This document shows, piece after piece, positions 1 through 10,636 of a stretch of 30,390 bases of DNA. Each line of letters opens with the position of its first letter. Positions within the stretch are counted from its first letter, which is position 1. Origin of the DNA: Hemicentrotus pulcherrimus (Eukaryota > Echinodermata > Echinoidea > Camarodonta > Strongylocentrotidae); contig BEXV01002285.1 in the NCBI GenBank assembly GCA_003118195.1, positions 9,008-39,397 on the forward strand, in the 5' to 3' direction. The notes beneath the pieces are model-generated. The model was not told the DNA's origin. It did not search any database and saw only the letters and a program-made list of their open reading frames with translations. The position numbers and the translations under genes are program-made.

Positions 1-18
1 CCCCCCCCCCCCCCCCCC
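1..18. repeat. poly-C run at window edge
   Basis: Eighteen consecutive C residues open the window. The right edge is a comparable G run, so both ends look like homopolymers where contigs were broken or joined. No function is inferred. Confidence 0.9.
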
Positions 19-186
19 TTCAAGAAAAAAATATAAACAAAAACAATTTCCCCCAAAGCTAAGTTAGAATAGGGTCAAGCTTGGGCAATTGAATTAATGC
101 ACAGTATGGTATATACGTGTTGGAGCTGTGCAGTATAAATTCTTAGTTTATTTTATTTCTGTCTTTTACCCCCAAAGTAGGAACAG

Positions 187-282
187 ATAATGATGACGAT
201 GAAGACGAGGAGGAAGAAGACGAGGACGATGACGAGGATGATGCTGTTGTAGTGGAAGATATTGACTCAGATGAAGATTCAG
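187..282 (+). CDS. ANP32: ANP32 exon, first in window
   Basis: The exon encodes an Asp/Glu run followed by AVVVEDIDSDEDS and ends at AG|GTAAAT. The acceptor is uncertain among AG at 177, 180 and 186. All three keep the same reading phase, so only up to three residues change. The exon starts with two bases of a split codon, so another coding exon lies to the left. Confidence 0.8.
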
Positions 283-3200
283 GTAAATTATATATTCTGA
301 TCAAACTTACAAAGACACAACAATGAGTAGAAATGACAATGATAAACTATGCATGATGTAATTTAAGAAAAGTTGCCACACATGGGCCCCATTTCACAAA
401 ACTTGTAATCAGTGACAAATGACAGTGTTTGTATAAGCTAGTTAAATCCTTGATATTGATTGGTTATCAGCAGTTTTCTCACTGATTTTTGTATTTGTCA
501 TTGCAAAAAGGCTTTTTGAAATGGGTCCTATAAAAGTGAAATTGTGGTACTGTCAACCAAGCATGATGGAAATTGCCTTCATGACTTCTTCTAACTTGCC
601 CCAAATCAAAGGAGTAAAATCATTGGTTCACAGATATTATCGCTTATGTCTGTCAAAGAAAATAGCTCACTCTGCGATGCCACCTAGACAATGAAATTGT
701 TGAGGGAGGCTCAGTAGAAAATTGTTGATGTCTGACCTACAACAATGATATACTTATCATCTTCCTTCATAAACACAGGGGAGCGATGTGGAAATGAATG
801 ATATTTCTCATTAGTATTATCATTGTGTTTTAATCTCCAAACTTAAAAATACCGGTATGTATCAACAGTTTTCCCAATTTTGATTGAATTGTAGAGGATG
901 CATTTTTCAATTCCAATTAACAGAATTTTGTTACACTCCTTCCTTCACCTAGTAAATGGATTAAGAAATGGAAATTTTTTATTTATATTCTGCTGATTTT
1001 TAAATATTTTGTTTACATCTTAATCAATAGCCTAATAGCCTAAATTCAGGCCCTGGCGAGTTATTTTCAGACCATAGTTTAGGCTTTTTTGTGTACGAAA
1101 TTTCTCATTCTAGGTGATTTTCAGGCCATCTGATCAATTCAAACTGGCATCCCTGATCTTCTTAAAGCAAATAGAGATTGTGTTGGAACAGGTAGAATTC
1201 TTTTGATGGCTTAATGCCTGTCCAAATTCCAAAGGTTTTACAATGAAAATTGATACAACTGAAATTCAACATGTTTTTCTGAATTATTCCTGTACAGGAC
1301 CTTGATAAATCCACTTCAAGCAGGTCATATAATACTCTGAAACTAACTCAATTTATTCATTGTTGTTCCTCAATAGATGATGACGAAGATGATGATCCGA
1401 ATCTCGATGACGATGAAGATGACGATGATGATGATCTCGATGACGAGGATGATGATGACGATGACGAGGATGACGAGGATGATGAGGTAGAAGGGAGTGA
1501 CAATATTGGCCTCAACTACTTACAAAAGTCAGACCTGGGGGTAAGAGCTGTTTCAAAGTTTTCAACCTGAGCTCAAACCCCAATTGACTGTGGTCTTCTG
1601 ATGGATCTGATCTTAGTTCTCACAATCTATTACCAAAAAGAAATCTAGTTGAGTCTAAATTTTAACGAGGAGCATTCTGGTTTTATATCCACATTGATAT
1701 ATAAAAAGATTTATTTTTGTATGGTAAAATTATTCTCTGTTTTATGATCAACATTGAAAATTTGAAATATTGATTTCATCCTGAAAGCCATGGGAATATA
1801 TTTATTTTGATAAATTACACAAATTTAAATTTCACCTATAGTAATGTCTTTTTAAATTAATTTGAATACTGTGCCCCAAAATTGTAAATTCACACACTTC
1901 CAATTTGAAATTTTCTCCAGCATATTCAGATTAGCCTTTTAAAATTTATAAACTATTTGTGAGAATTGAGGAGACATTTCCATCTGAAAATCAGCTTCAC
2001 CCTAAATGCTTTTCGTGCACCCTAATCTCAAAGCTTTAACCACACCCATACTCTGCTTCTAGATAACAATAGATTAATTTCATTACTAAACACTAACCCT
2101 TGTGAAAATGTGAGCATGTATCCTCTGTAGAGTGCCAGAAGGGAGTTAACTCTGCTTCAAAGGATGTGAGTTAACGCCTTCTGTCTCCCAGTAGATGTTA
2201 AAGTAAATAAAAATTTGAATTGAATCAAAGGTAAAGACCAGTATTGGAAACGCCCCAATTTCAAAACATGAAATGGAAACTCTTAATTACCAATCATCTG
2301 AAAGAATATATTTTGACTAATACATGATGATAAAAAATTTGCCAGGAAACAGCGTACTAATTGACAATTAGTTTATCTATTGGACTGTGAGAGATAAACG
2401 CACGTACCTTTACAAAGACTGGGCCAAATTTCTTATCATTTTGATGATTCCAGATACTTATATGCTAAATGATCAACCTTTTCTGATTGATTCCATAACG
2501 ATTCTTTCACAATGCACTCGCATGACCTTAGTTTCCACAAAACATGAAATAAAAGTGTACAAAATGATGCAATTACAATCAAATGAAGTGGAAGGATAGC
2601 ATAAGTATAAATACTTATATCTAAGTTATCCCTATGAAGACATGTGCAAGCCATCAGCTTCTTCTTGTTGTTTTTCCTGTCCAGGGGGGTGTTTCACAAA
2701 ACTTGTCATGAGTGACAAATGACAGTTTCTGTTATAAGCTCGTGAATTCTGACTGGTTTTCAGCAGAGCTGTCACTGATTTTTGTCATTTTTCATACTAT
2801 GTGTGCATACACATTTTTAAAAAAAATACCAGAGTGATTCAGATTTGCAAATGTTTTGTGCTGTGAAGTAATGGAATCACAACAGACACTCAATTTTTAT
2901 GCCTCCGCTACAAAGTAGCCGGAGGCATTATGTTTTCGGGTTGTCCGTCCGTACGTCCCGTTCTCGTGATCGCGTTATCTCAAGAACCGATTGATGGATT
3001 CCCGCCAAACTTGGGTCATGTATGTATCTCACAGTGCCAATGAACTGATAAGATTTTGAGGTCACGAGGTCAAAGGTCCCAGGGCTCATTATGTATGCAA
3101 AAATGGCTAGTGATCGCGTTATCTCAAGAACTGATTGATGGATTCCTGCCAAATTTGGGTCATGTATGTTTCTTACACAGCCCATGAGCTGATTATATTT

Positions 3201-5261
3201 TGGGGTCATTGGGTCGAAGGTCAAAGGTCATAGGGCTCATTATATATCCAAAAATAGCTTGTGATCACATTATCTCAAGAACCGATTGATGGATTCCTGC
3301 CGAACTTGGGTCATGTATGTATCTTACAGAGCCAATGACCTGATTAGATTTTGGGTTCACAAGGTCAAAGGTCAAAGGTCCCAGGGCTCATTATGTTTGC
3401 AAAAATGGCTCATGATCGCATTATCTCAAGAACCGATTGATGGATTCCTGCCAAACTTAAGTCATGTATGTATCTTACACAGCAAATGAACTGATTAGAT
3501 TTACGGGTCATCGGGTTAATGGTCATGTGGCTCATTATGTATGCCTATAAATAGCTTGTGCATGCATTATCATTAAAACCCTAAGATGGATTACAATCAA
3601 ACTTGAATTTCAAAAATTGTTTCTGTTTTGGTTTGAAAAATTGCTCTTTGGCGGAGGCATCATTTTCGACTGCGCGCAGTCGAAGTTCCATCTAGTTGTA
3701 ATTTGCAAAAGTTTCTTGCAGTAAAAATGCTTTTCTCAACAACTCATGTAAGTTTCTGCTTTATACCATAATAATTAGGACAATTATTTTTAATATACAT
3801 GTATGTGAGAAAATCTAAATACTGTTTGTCATGAGAATTCAATTTCATTTACTAAAACAATAGCATGTAAGGTCTGCAAGAGAATCTTTACTTTTTTTTA
3901 CTATGTATATGTACCTCACTATAAACACCAAGGAGTGGGACCAATGAATTATCAGCACCTAATTACTAAAGGTTTTTTTGTTACAGTGTTTGTTTATAAA
4001 AATAAGGTTTTACGCTACGTAACATGGGTTCCTTATAAAGTAACAGAAGAAAAATACAAGGCATTGATGGTGACTTTGCCATCAAAGGCAACTACCATGG
4101 TAACAGGGCTCAACAGCCAATCAAAATCAAGGTTTCCATGGTAGTTACAATCAATGGTAAGTTTTGTGCAACAGGGCCAAGGTCCATTTCTGTTGTATTT
4201 GCAAGTGACTTGTAAAAGCCACACATTTGTGGGAGATGTACCAATAGTCTCAAGTTTCTTTAATGAAAGGAACCACCATCTTCTTATTTCTCTTTTTAAT
4301 TTGCACATTTTCATAGGATGACGATGAGGAAGATGAAGAGGACTACCAACCAGACAATGAGGTTGAAGTTGACGTTGATGTCGATGACGATGATGAGGAG
4401 GATGAGGAAGACGGTATGATATCCTTCTTGATATTTACTTTTTGTTTAAAGAAAAATGCTTTTACATGAACATCTGTCTTAGCCTCTAAAAATGATATCT
4501 TATATGGTAGGTATTGATTGATGGGGTAAAGGACAGATCTACTTATTTTACGCCTTCATATTAAAAATCGGAAATGGCCTCTTGACTTGAGAGAAAAGCA
4601 AATCTAGAATAATACTTAAAGTTTTTCAATGTTATGCGGTTGAACAATTTTTTTCATTGTTTGGAAGAAAGAAAAAGAAAAAAATTGATTCTCATAAAGC
4701 ATAATTTAAAAGCTTTTGGTCCACGTTGGAAATTTGACAGAAACACATAATGAAAGGCGGTCAAGAAATGTGGAAAGTAGGTTGGTGGACAGAAATAAAT
4801 TTCTGAATATTCCTTTAAAGCCCTTTTTTAAAAGTTTGGCCAGGGGAGGAGGGATTAGACCTCCCTGCAAGGTCACTGACAGGTCAGTCAAATCATCTCT
4901 CAATTAACATAAGAAAAAGAGGATCATGGGGGGACCAACAGGCACCGATTAGGCATTGTTTGTTATAACGAGGGTGCAAGTAGCTATAAGTAATACAGTT
5001 GGGCTTTAAATGTGCAATTACAATTAGAGTATAGCTGATTAAGTATTACCCTTTGCTTTCACTTTTTATGAGATGTGTCCTTGCTGTATTTTCATTTTTT
5101 GCAAACCAGACAATTTTTAATTTTCATTTTTATATATTTAAAAAAAAAATATATTTCAATTTTTTTTTTCTTCTTCTTTTGCATTAACAGAGGAAGGTGC
5201 AGCAAGAGGCGAAAAGAGGAAAAGGGATGAAGATGACGAGGGCGATGAAGAGGACGACTAG
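187..5261 (+). CDS. ANP32: ANP32-family acidic nuclear phosphoprotein, C-terminal exons (partial)
   Basis: Four spliced exons, 187-282, 1377-1540, 4317-4413 and 5191-5261, encode the acidic C-terminal region of an ANP32 protein. The family are nuclear LRR proteins acting as histone chaperones, PP2A inhibitors and regulators of acetylation and mRNA export. Visible support: near-continuous Asp/Glu; a GLNYLQK motif at the end of exon 2, matching the GL-x-YL element of ANP32E; an acidic stretch with a DYQPDNE interruption in exon 3; and the basic signature GEKRKRDEDDEG just before the TAG stop, which is the hallmark NLS-like end of ANP32 proteins. Introns have GT-AG ends and exon phases agree: exon 1 ends with one extra base, exon 2 ends in phase 0, exon 3 ends with one extra base. 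The N-terminal LRR domain must lie upstream. Family assignment is firm; the paralogue (E versus A/B) is an inference. Confidence 0.88.
283..1376 (+). other. ANP32 intron
   Basis: GT-AG intron of 1094 bp. It contains a MITE-like foldback (384-528) and one ATACCGGTAT palindrome (849-858). No further exon was seen. Confidence 0.75.
384..528. mobile_element. MITE-like foldback element, full copy
   Basis: The ends are imperfect inverted repeats: GGGCCCCATTTCACAAAAC on the left and GCTTTTTGAAATGGGTCCT on the right. Inside them are subterminal inverted motifs (AGTGACAAATGACAG versus ctgatttttgtatttgtca). No ORF is present. A second, right-truncated relative lies at 2684-2801. This fits a non-autonomous DNA transposon; the superfamily was not determined. 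Confidence 0.65.
1377..1540 (+). CDS. ANP32: ANP32 exon, acidic repeat plus GLNYLQK motif
   Basis: The acceptor is CAATAG|ATGATG and the donor GGGG|GTAAGA. The exon encodes mostly Asp with interspersed DDL and PNL, then VEGSDNIGLNYLQKSDLG. It completes the split codon of the previous exon and ends in phase 0. Confidence 0.85.
2134..2185. repeat. short imperfect hairpin repeat, copy 1
   Basis: Arms GCCAGAAGGGAGTTAACTC and GAGTTAACGCCTTCTGTC face each other across a roughly 15-nt loop. Similar hairpins with GTTAA(T/C)GCC and TCTGGCT arms occur at 15219-15272 and, more diverged, at 15939-15992. Confidence 0.5.
2684..2801. mobile_element. MITE-like element, right-truncated copy
   Basis: It shares the left end and body with the 384-528 element: gtttcacaaaacttgt, agtgacaaatgacag, ataagct, cagcag and cactgatttttgt. 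It lacks the right terminal GAAATGGGTCC, so the copy is incomplete or diverged at that end. Confidence 0.6.
2899..3690 (+). repeat. hairpin-capped tandem array, about 147-bp units, copy 1
   Basis: The left cap is a hairpin (ATGCCTCCGCTAC, loop AAA, then GTAGCCGGAGGCAT). Four units follow, each starting near GTGATCGCGTTATCTCAAGAA, at about 2966, 3110, 3261 and 3411, with a decayed partial fifth from 3558. The right cap repeats GGCGGAGGCATCA, inverse to the left cap, and then a perfect 20-bp palindrome at 3665-3684. Each of the four units contains GGTCA-type motifs between the TCATGTATGT and GGCTCATTATGT blocks. This looks like a dispersed invertebrate repeat with an internal satellite; a diverged relative lies at 26755-27350. 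Confidence 0.8.
4062..4178. mobile_element. foldback (MITE-like) element
   Basis: GGCAACTACCATGGTAAC on the left is inverted relative to CCATGGTAGTTACAATCAATGGT on the right. The outer bases cattgatgg...gccatcaaagg also pair partly. The right end runs into TGCAACAGGGCC; no matching left terminus was found, so the boundaries are approximate. Confidence 0.5.
4317..4413 (+). CDS. ANP32: ANP32 exon, DYQPDNE acidic segment
   Basis: The acceptor is TTTTCATAG|GATGAC and the donor GACG|GTATGA. It encodes an Asp/Glu run broken by YQPDNEVEVDVDVD. The exon begins in phase 0 and ends with one extra base, which joins AG of the next exon to give Glu. Confidence 0.85.
4414..5190 (+). other. ANP32 intron
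   Basis: GT-AG intron of 777 bp ending in a strong polypyrimidine tract and TTAACAG. AT-rich; no repeat or gene was recognised within it. Confidence 0.75.
5191..5261 (+). CDS. ANP32: ANP32 terminal exon with GEKRKRD signature
   Basis: A polypyrimidine tract and AACAG precede the exon. It encodes EEGAARGEKRKRDEDDEG then EDD-type acidic residues and TAG at 5259-5261. The KRKR basic cluster inside an acidic context is the family's C-terminal nuclear-localisation-like signature. Confidence 0.9.
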
Positions 5262-6730
5262 GGGCAGTGGATAAAGGGAGGGGGGAGGGAGGTTCTTGAT
5301 GGGGTGGAGTGCAGGTACTGGTACTACAGACTTATTGAGAGGGGTGGGGGAGGGGTGGAAGCCCACTTATTAAGAGACAGTTTATCATATTTTTAAAAAA
5401 AATATTAAAATGCTGGAATCTGCTTTATCCTTGCATTCTAAGATTAACTAAATAACATACTTTCAGAGTATCCATTCCAGAGTTACTTTTGTTTTAATAA
5501 CTCTACAAAATATGAGTATTGTATTGAAACAATCTTTTCAAAATGTAATACTCAAACATTGAGCCCAACATGATAACGGGGGTTCAGAATAGTGGAGACT
5601 GTCTGATATTGATTCATCATTCTCTATCTGACCTGACATTCATGAAATACTTTGCCTTGCACTGAACATGTCGCCAAAGTTAATGATAAGTCACAATGCA
5701 ACACAGTGGCATCAGAATGCAGAAATATAACTGCAGCTCATTGTTGTGTACCTCAATTCTAAATTAACAACATCAACATAAAACGATATATTTCCAATAT
5801 TTTGCAAATGGACTCTTCTCCTGCACTCTCTACACTCTCAGGTTATTGTGGATCTGCACCCAGACTAACAAATTTATTGATAACGTTTCATTTATTGATG
5901 TGCTATATTCATTGGATAGGTTTGCCAATTTGATGTATTAAGCCGTAGCGTCTGGAATTATTTTTTTACAAGGTGTATTAAATCAAGACAATCCACTAAA
6001 ATCCAGTGTTGAGTCAAACTTTGCGCTGGATCTTTAGCAACTTACCGTTGTTTAATACACAGATTATTCAAACTGAACGTGTATGAACCCATCAAGAAGT
6101 GGTACTACAAAGCTTATTTATGATGCTTATATATAGTAAACTTCTTTACCATCACCTGGTAAAATCACATTATGTTTTTCAATATGATGGATAATCAATT
6201 CAGTCAAACTGGAGACAGTCGGTCACTAAGAACAATGTCACAAAGAATTTGATTCTTGTAAGGGAAGTTAGATTTATCTTAATGACACTACGCAGTTTTG
6301 ACATGAAGATGTCTCTAGCATTCCATCATGCCAGTTTTGTGAAGCTGATTTTATAGTGTAATCATGACTTTTGTCTTGTATATTTGTAATTTCATCAATA
6401 TTATCGTTTTTTTATACGTAGCTCCTCATTTTGGTTCTAAGATTCAGTTGATTCTATGGTAGGGACGGAAAGTGCTGCACATGACCAGAGTTGTAGGGTG
6501 TATAGCTAGGTTTGTTAGTGGAATTTATTTTTTCTCCAAAAGTTTGCTTCCGACTGATGTGCATACTAATAACTGTAAATAATTGTTGCCCTGTCAAAAT
6601 CGTTTCAACACATAATTAGATGCCTGATAAGCATTCACAGTTTCCTAATAGCATACAACTATATTTCAATGCAATACTTCTCCAGCATAATATCTGTACC
6701 TCTGAAAATAAATTGTGTTGGTTGCTACAA
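5262..6730 (+). other. ANP32 3' UTR (inferred)
   Basis: After the stop codon the + strand is T-rich without a credible ORF as far as the AATAAA at 6707. A purine-rich G block (5275-5360) directly follows the stop. The extent is inferred from that signal only; alternative longer ends are possible. Confidence 0.5.
6707..6712 (+). terminator. candidate polyadenylation signal
   Basis: AATAAA is followed within 10 bases by a GT-rich stretch (ttgtgttggttg), the expected downstream element. It is the best placed signal for the ANP32 transcript. Confidence 0.5.
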
Positions 6731-7971
6731 AATTATTTGTGGGATTCAGTATTATTTCTTGTAATTTGATTGAGATGTAAATGTCCTATTGTATTCCCTC
6801 CAAATTGTACTTTAAATATTCCTCATCAAAATGAATGTATACAATGATTACAAAGAGAAAAATGGAGAACTTTGCATGTTGTCTCAAAACTAAATTCATC
6901 TAAAAGATTATGTGGTTGGATGGATACCCCATTTTTATATATATATTTGATAGATTGACCAAATTTCAACAACAGAACAAGTTTGTGGGAGTGTAATTTA
7001 TTAAGTTTCCTAAACCGAAGGTGTTATTTTAATATTTTAGTAGTATTCATTGAATGTGACGAGTAAGCCAACGAGTTTGATTTGTTTATTCTAGTACTTG
7101 TTATGCGACATCCTTTTAAATTTGTGTAAATTTAAGAGGAAATATTGAATTGCATAAATGAAATAGGAAATGTTGGAATTGATCCTCCCTGTACTTCTGA
7201 CCAAGAAATTGTTTGAAGAAAGGTATTTTGTTGTAAATTGCCAACACATCTGATTATGAACGTAAAAATGATAGCTGTGGGGAAAAGAGTGATAAAAATG
7301 GGTAACTCCATTCAACAATTTTTGTATGTTGCCTTTCTATCTATATTTTTCTCATGTATGTGTGGATTTTTTCTATTTTATTCTTTTTGAGATTTACAAA
7401 AAAAAAATGGAATGTTTATATGATGATGATGTTAAAGGCAAGATTGTTCCACCGCTTTGTAAACCTGTTTCATGTTCAGTACATGTTATTTATCATGTAT
7501 TGGAGGGAAAAAAAGGCCTTTTTTCATGTTCATGTATAAAGTGTTTTTCATACAAAATTTCCATTGATGGCAAAAAAAAAATATGTTAATATTTCAGAAA
7601 GGACTGTTCCCCCTGCCTCATATTCTTGATGTCGCTTATGTCGTGTGCAGTGCTCAACCTCTTGGAGCTAACATGCCACAAAGACTGCATGCCTGTTTGC
7701 TTTTTTTTCCGCTTCCAGAGAGGATGCACATTGCTGGATAAATAGCCACATCACTAATATATTGGCAGGCTGAACACTCCTTAGATGTTTCTTACTATGT
7801 ACAGATTAGTTGTTCATTAGCCAACGAGAGAGAAAGACAAAAAAAAATGAACATAACAAAGTACTTGCTTCTTGTGTACATGTGGAATTATATGCACACA
7901 ACACAAGAGGTTGTGCATCAAAAACCATTGTCTCTTCTTGTGTGTTTAATCATGTGTAGCAACGGGTAGGT
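6731..7971. other. intergenic, no gene recognised
   Basis: AT-rich sequence with A runs. ORFs of up to 87 codons (for example at 7326) have low-complexity, Lys/Phe/Tyr/Cys-rich translations and no recognisable domain. It may include alternative ANP32 3' UTR. Confidence 0.5.
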
Positions 7972-8360
7972 TGGAACCTCATTATAACCAAGTATGTTGG
8001 ATCAAGGAAAGTACATTGTCATATCGAAACCTTGTGGGTGATCCAACATTTTTGCTCCGAGCTTGTTTCGTGAAGGGTATATAATATAGGGTTAGGGTAA
8101 GGTTTGCAACAGTTTTAGAATAGGTTCTGGGGTTAGGGTTATATTAGTTTTTATGTTGGGTCCAGGGTCAGTTCAGTATGTGGGTGGTGTAGGGAATTGA
8201 TATGGTACAATTGTTACAGGAGTGAGTGTCGTTCAACCAACCTCGTTATATCAGGACTCGAAACAATTTAATACATGGGACTGGCAAAATGACTTAGTTT
8301 AAATGAGAGATTACGGTAGTTTTCTTTTTAACAGAAGGGTTTCTCTATGATGAGGTTCCA
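7972..8360. mobile_element. candidate inverted-repeat element of 389 bp
   Basis: TGGAACCTCATTATA at 7972-7986 and the reverse complement of TATGATGAGGTTCCA at 8346-8360 match at 14 of 15 bases. An internal CCAACCTCGTTATATCAG near 8238 resembles the terminal motif. No ORF or clear target-site duplication was seen, so a non-autonomous transposon is an inference. Confidence 0.4.
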
Positions 8361-8405
8361 TTGTATTTTGAGAGCGTGAGAGAGGAGAAAATGAATGCAG
8401 CAGTG

Positions 8406-8428
8406 GTGTGTGTGTGTGTGTGTGTGTG
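8406..8428. repeat. (GT)n microsatellite
   Basis: An uninterrupted GT dinucleotide run of about 11 units. Confidence 0.9.
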
Positions 8429-10477
8429 CCGAGGAAAAGAGTCGATACAGAAATACATGTAACTGTGACAACCTATGTTCAGCCAGTTTTCGATGAAATA
8501 TCACTTCATCACCATTATCATATACATTTTGATTCTTGCTAGGGATTACATACCCAAAACATGAGAGGAAAGGGGGGGGGGGGGGAGAATTTCCTCATAG
8601 AAAAGCCGCCCCTGGGGGTTCCTGTAAGAGTTATGAGATACCATAACGGATGGAAAAGGTGTTGGAGGACTTCGACTAATCGAGAGATACTACAATGTGG
8701 ATTTATATTGAGAAGTTGATTATGTTTTATGACGGAATGTTTGAAATTCATCATTGGAGATAGTTCCAGTCCTTGTTAAGGTGGGTGGGGGGGGGGGATA
8801 TTTAAGATACCCTTCTCTAGATCCGGATAGTAATGACGTTAATTTGACCTTTGTTCTTGTACTCTCATTCTTGATAAACTGAGATATTAGTAGACCATAA
8901 TCTCCGCAGCTCTTTCTTGGGCAAGGAGAGAAAAATCCCCTTTGAAAGCTAATGGGCTATTTGGAATTGGTAGTGGGGGTTACATGTGGAGGGGCTCATA
9001 TTGCGAGGAGGGACATACATGGATGTTTCATGCAGGCCTATCATACAGATGGAAAGGGATGTCCCCATTTTTGTTGTTGTTGAGAGAGGGGGAGCGGAAG
9101 GGATGGAGGCAGAGTGAGAGAATCATTCTGTCATAACACTGATGGAAGGGGTGGTTTATGTCTAATTCGATACCAGTGATTTACAAATGTTGCTGAAATG
9201 ACATTTTCCGTTTTTCTTTTCTTCTTCTTCTGCCCCCAAAAAGTTTTTGCTCATTACGCCATTGGTCATTATTGTTTGCTCGTATTCCGATAATACACAC
9301 GCCTTCATGGGGAAAGGCAGAATGTGCTTCAAAATGCAATTCTCCATTAAGGCAAATGATATTGCTTTTTAAGACTGGTTCAACGGTTGTACCTGATGAG
9401 TACACGATACTGGAATAAAGAAAGAATGACCGAGGATTGCTTCTCGTTCTCAGATAGAAATCATAGAATAGCATTTAATTATAGAGGCAATATTCACATG
9501 ACACCCGAAAGTCGGTGCCAATGCGTTAATTTATCGATTAAAGGAATATAAAGTCCCCTGATTGGCTGCTCCTATCCTTTTTGGAAGCCCCCTCTCCACC
9601 TTGAGAATCTTCCATGTGCTATAAAGGCCTGCATCTTAAAGATGATTCATACAATGAATAATCATATCCTGCAAATTCTCAATGATTTAATTAATCATGC
9701 CGTACATATAGTAACCACAATACATTCTTGACACTCTTATTTGCTCAGAAAGAACAGTTCATAGTTCGAAATTTGCGATGATATTGAAGCACATACATAA
9801 CGCTATCATAAGTGCAAACTGAAACAGGGAAATGTTGACACAATCTATATATGTTTTTTTCAGTGGCAGAGTAAGACATTTTGCTGGTGGCAGTTAAGAG
9901 GGGAGGGACGACGTAAGGGTTAGGGACCAGCAGTCAACGGGTTCCACCTATAAATACAATTGTTAAATTGTCAATTTAATACTTTTTAGGATTAAGACCA
10001 ATTTTATAGTTAGAACAACGAAAATTCGGGAAAAGTACACAAATTATTGAAATCAACATTACATGAAAAGAAACAAATCCATGGAATCCTTTATAATCAC
10101 TAATGTGATACTTTTCTCAACAATAATTTCTTCTTTTTGTTGCAATACTAAACGTTTGGGCACCCTGCTTAAAACTTCTTGGGAGGGATGTATTCAGCAG
10201 GCTTATAGTATGTATACGTGTCGAAGACAAACCAAGAAACATTTCAAATTTGTTCACTAACATATTCTAACTTTTCTTTCGGTGAGACAATAATAATATC
10301 CAAATTCGTTTTCGATGAGCGCATCACTGCTCTATCCCTTCATTAGTCATTGAGGTTGACGTGAACATTTTCCTAAATGGAAATATATATTTTGAAATAA
10401 ACCAGTCAAATATATAGTTAAAGGTTTTCGATCCCACTGTATTGAAATCGGTACATGTGTATTTGTAATCCTCTCCC
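8429..10477. other. intergenic, no gene recognised
   Basis: Contains long G homopolymers near 8573-8585 and 8788-8799 and AT-rich spacer. Short ORFs on both strands show no domain or splice context. Confidence 0.5.
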
Positions 10478-10618
10478 NNNNNNNNNNNNNNNNNNNNNNN
10501 NNNNNNNNNNNNNNNNNNNNNNNNNNNNNNNNNNNNNNNNNNNNNNNNNNNNNNNNNNNNNNNNNNNNNNNNNNNNNNNNNNNNNNNNNNNNNNNNNNNN
10601 NNNNNNNNNNNNNNNNNN
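10478..10618. other. assembly gap (141 N)
   Basis: A run of N flanked by CTCTCCC on the left and a CT dinucleotide run on the right. The gap probably hides a CT microsatellite; its true length is unknown. Confidence 0.95.
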
Positions 10619-10636
10619 CTCTCTCTCTCTCTCTCT
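10619..10636. repeat. (CT)n microsatellite bordering the gap
   Basis: CT dinucleotide repeat immediately after the N gap, continuing the CT-rich left flank. Confidence 0.85.

Larger units (their letters stand above)
1541..4316 (+). other. long repeat-bearing ANP32 intron
   Basis: GT-AG intron of 2776 bp, the longest of this gene in the window. It hosts a short hairpin repeat (2134-2185), a second MITE-like copy (2684-2801), the hairpin-capped tandem array (2899-3690) and another foldback (4062-4178). Short ORFs here are repeat-derived and not credible genes. Confidence 0.75.

Noticed and set aside
2928..3224. 98-codon minus-strand ORF
   Set aside because: It reads across two units of the tandem array and its protein repeats itself (AGIHQSVLEITRS twice). 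It is a by-product of the repeat, not a gene.
8087..8143. Interstitial telomere repeats (GGGTTAGGG)
   Set aside because: Only two isolated GGGTTAGGG units, separated and imperfect, with no tandem array.
9162..9474. 97-codon minus-strand ORF ending in an Arg/Lys-rich run
   Set aside because: Low-complexity purine stretch and no recognisable domain or splice context. It may be part of an unknown repeat, but this is not supported here.
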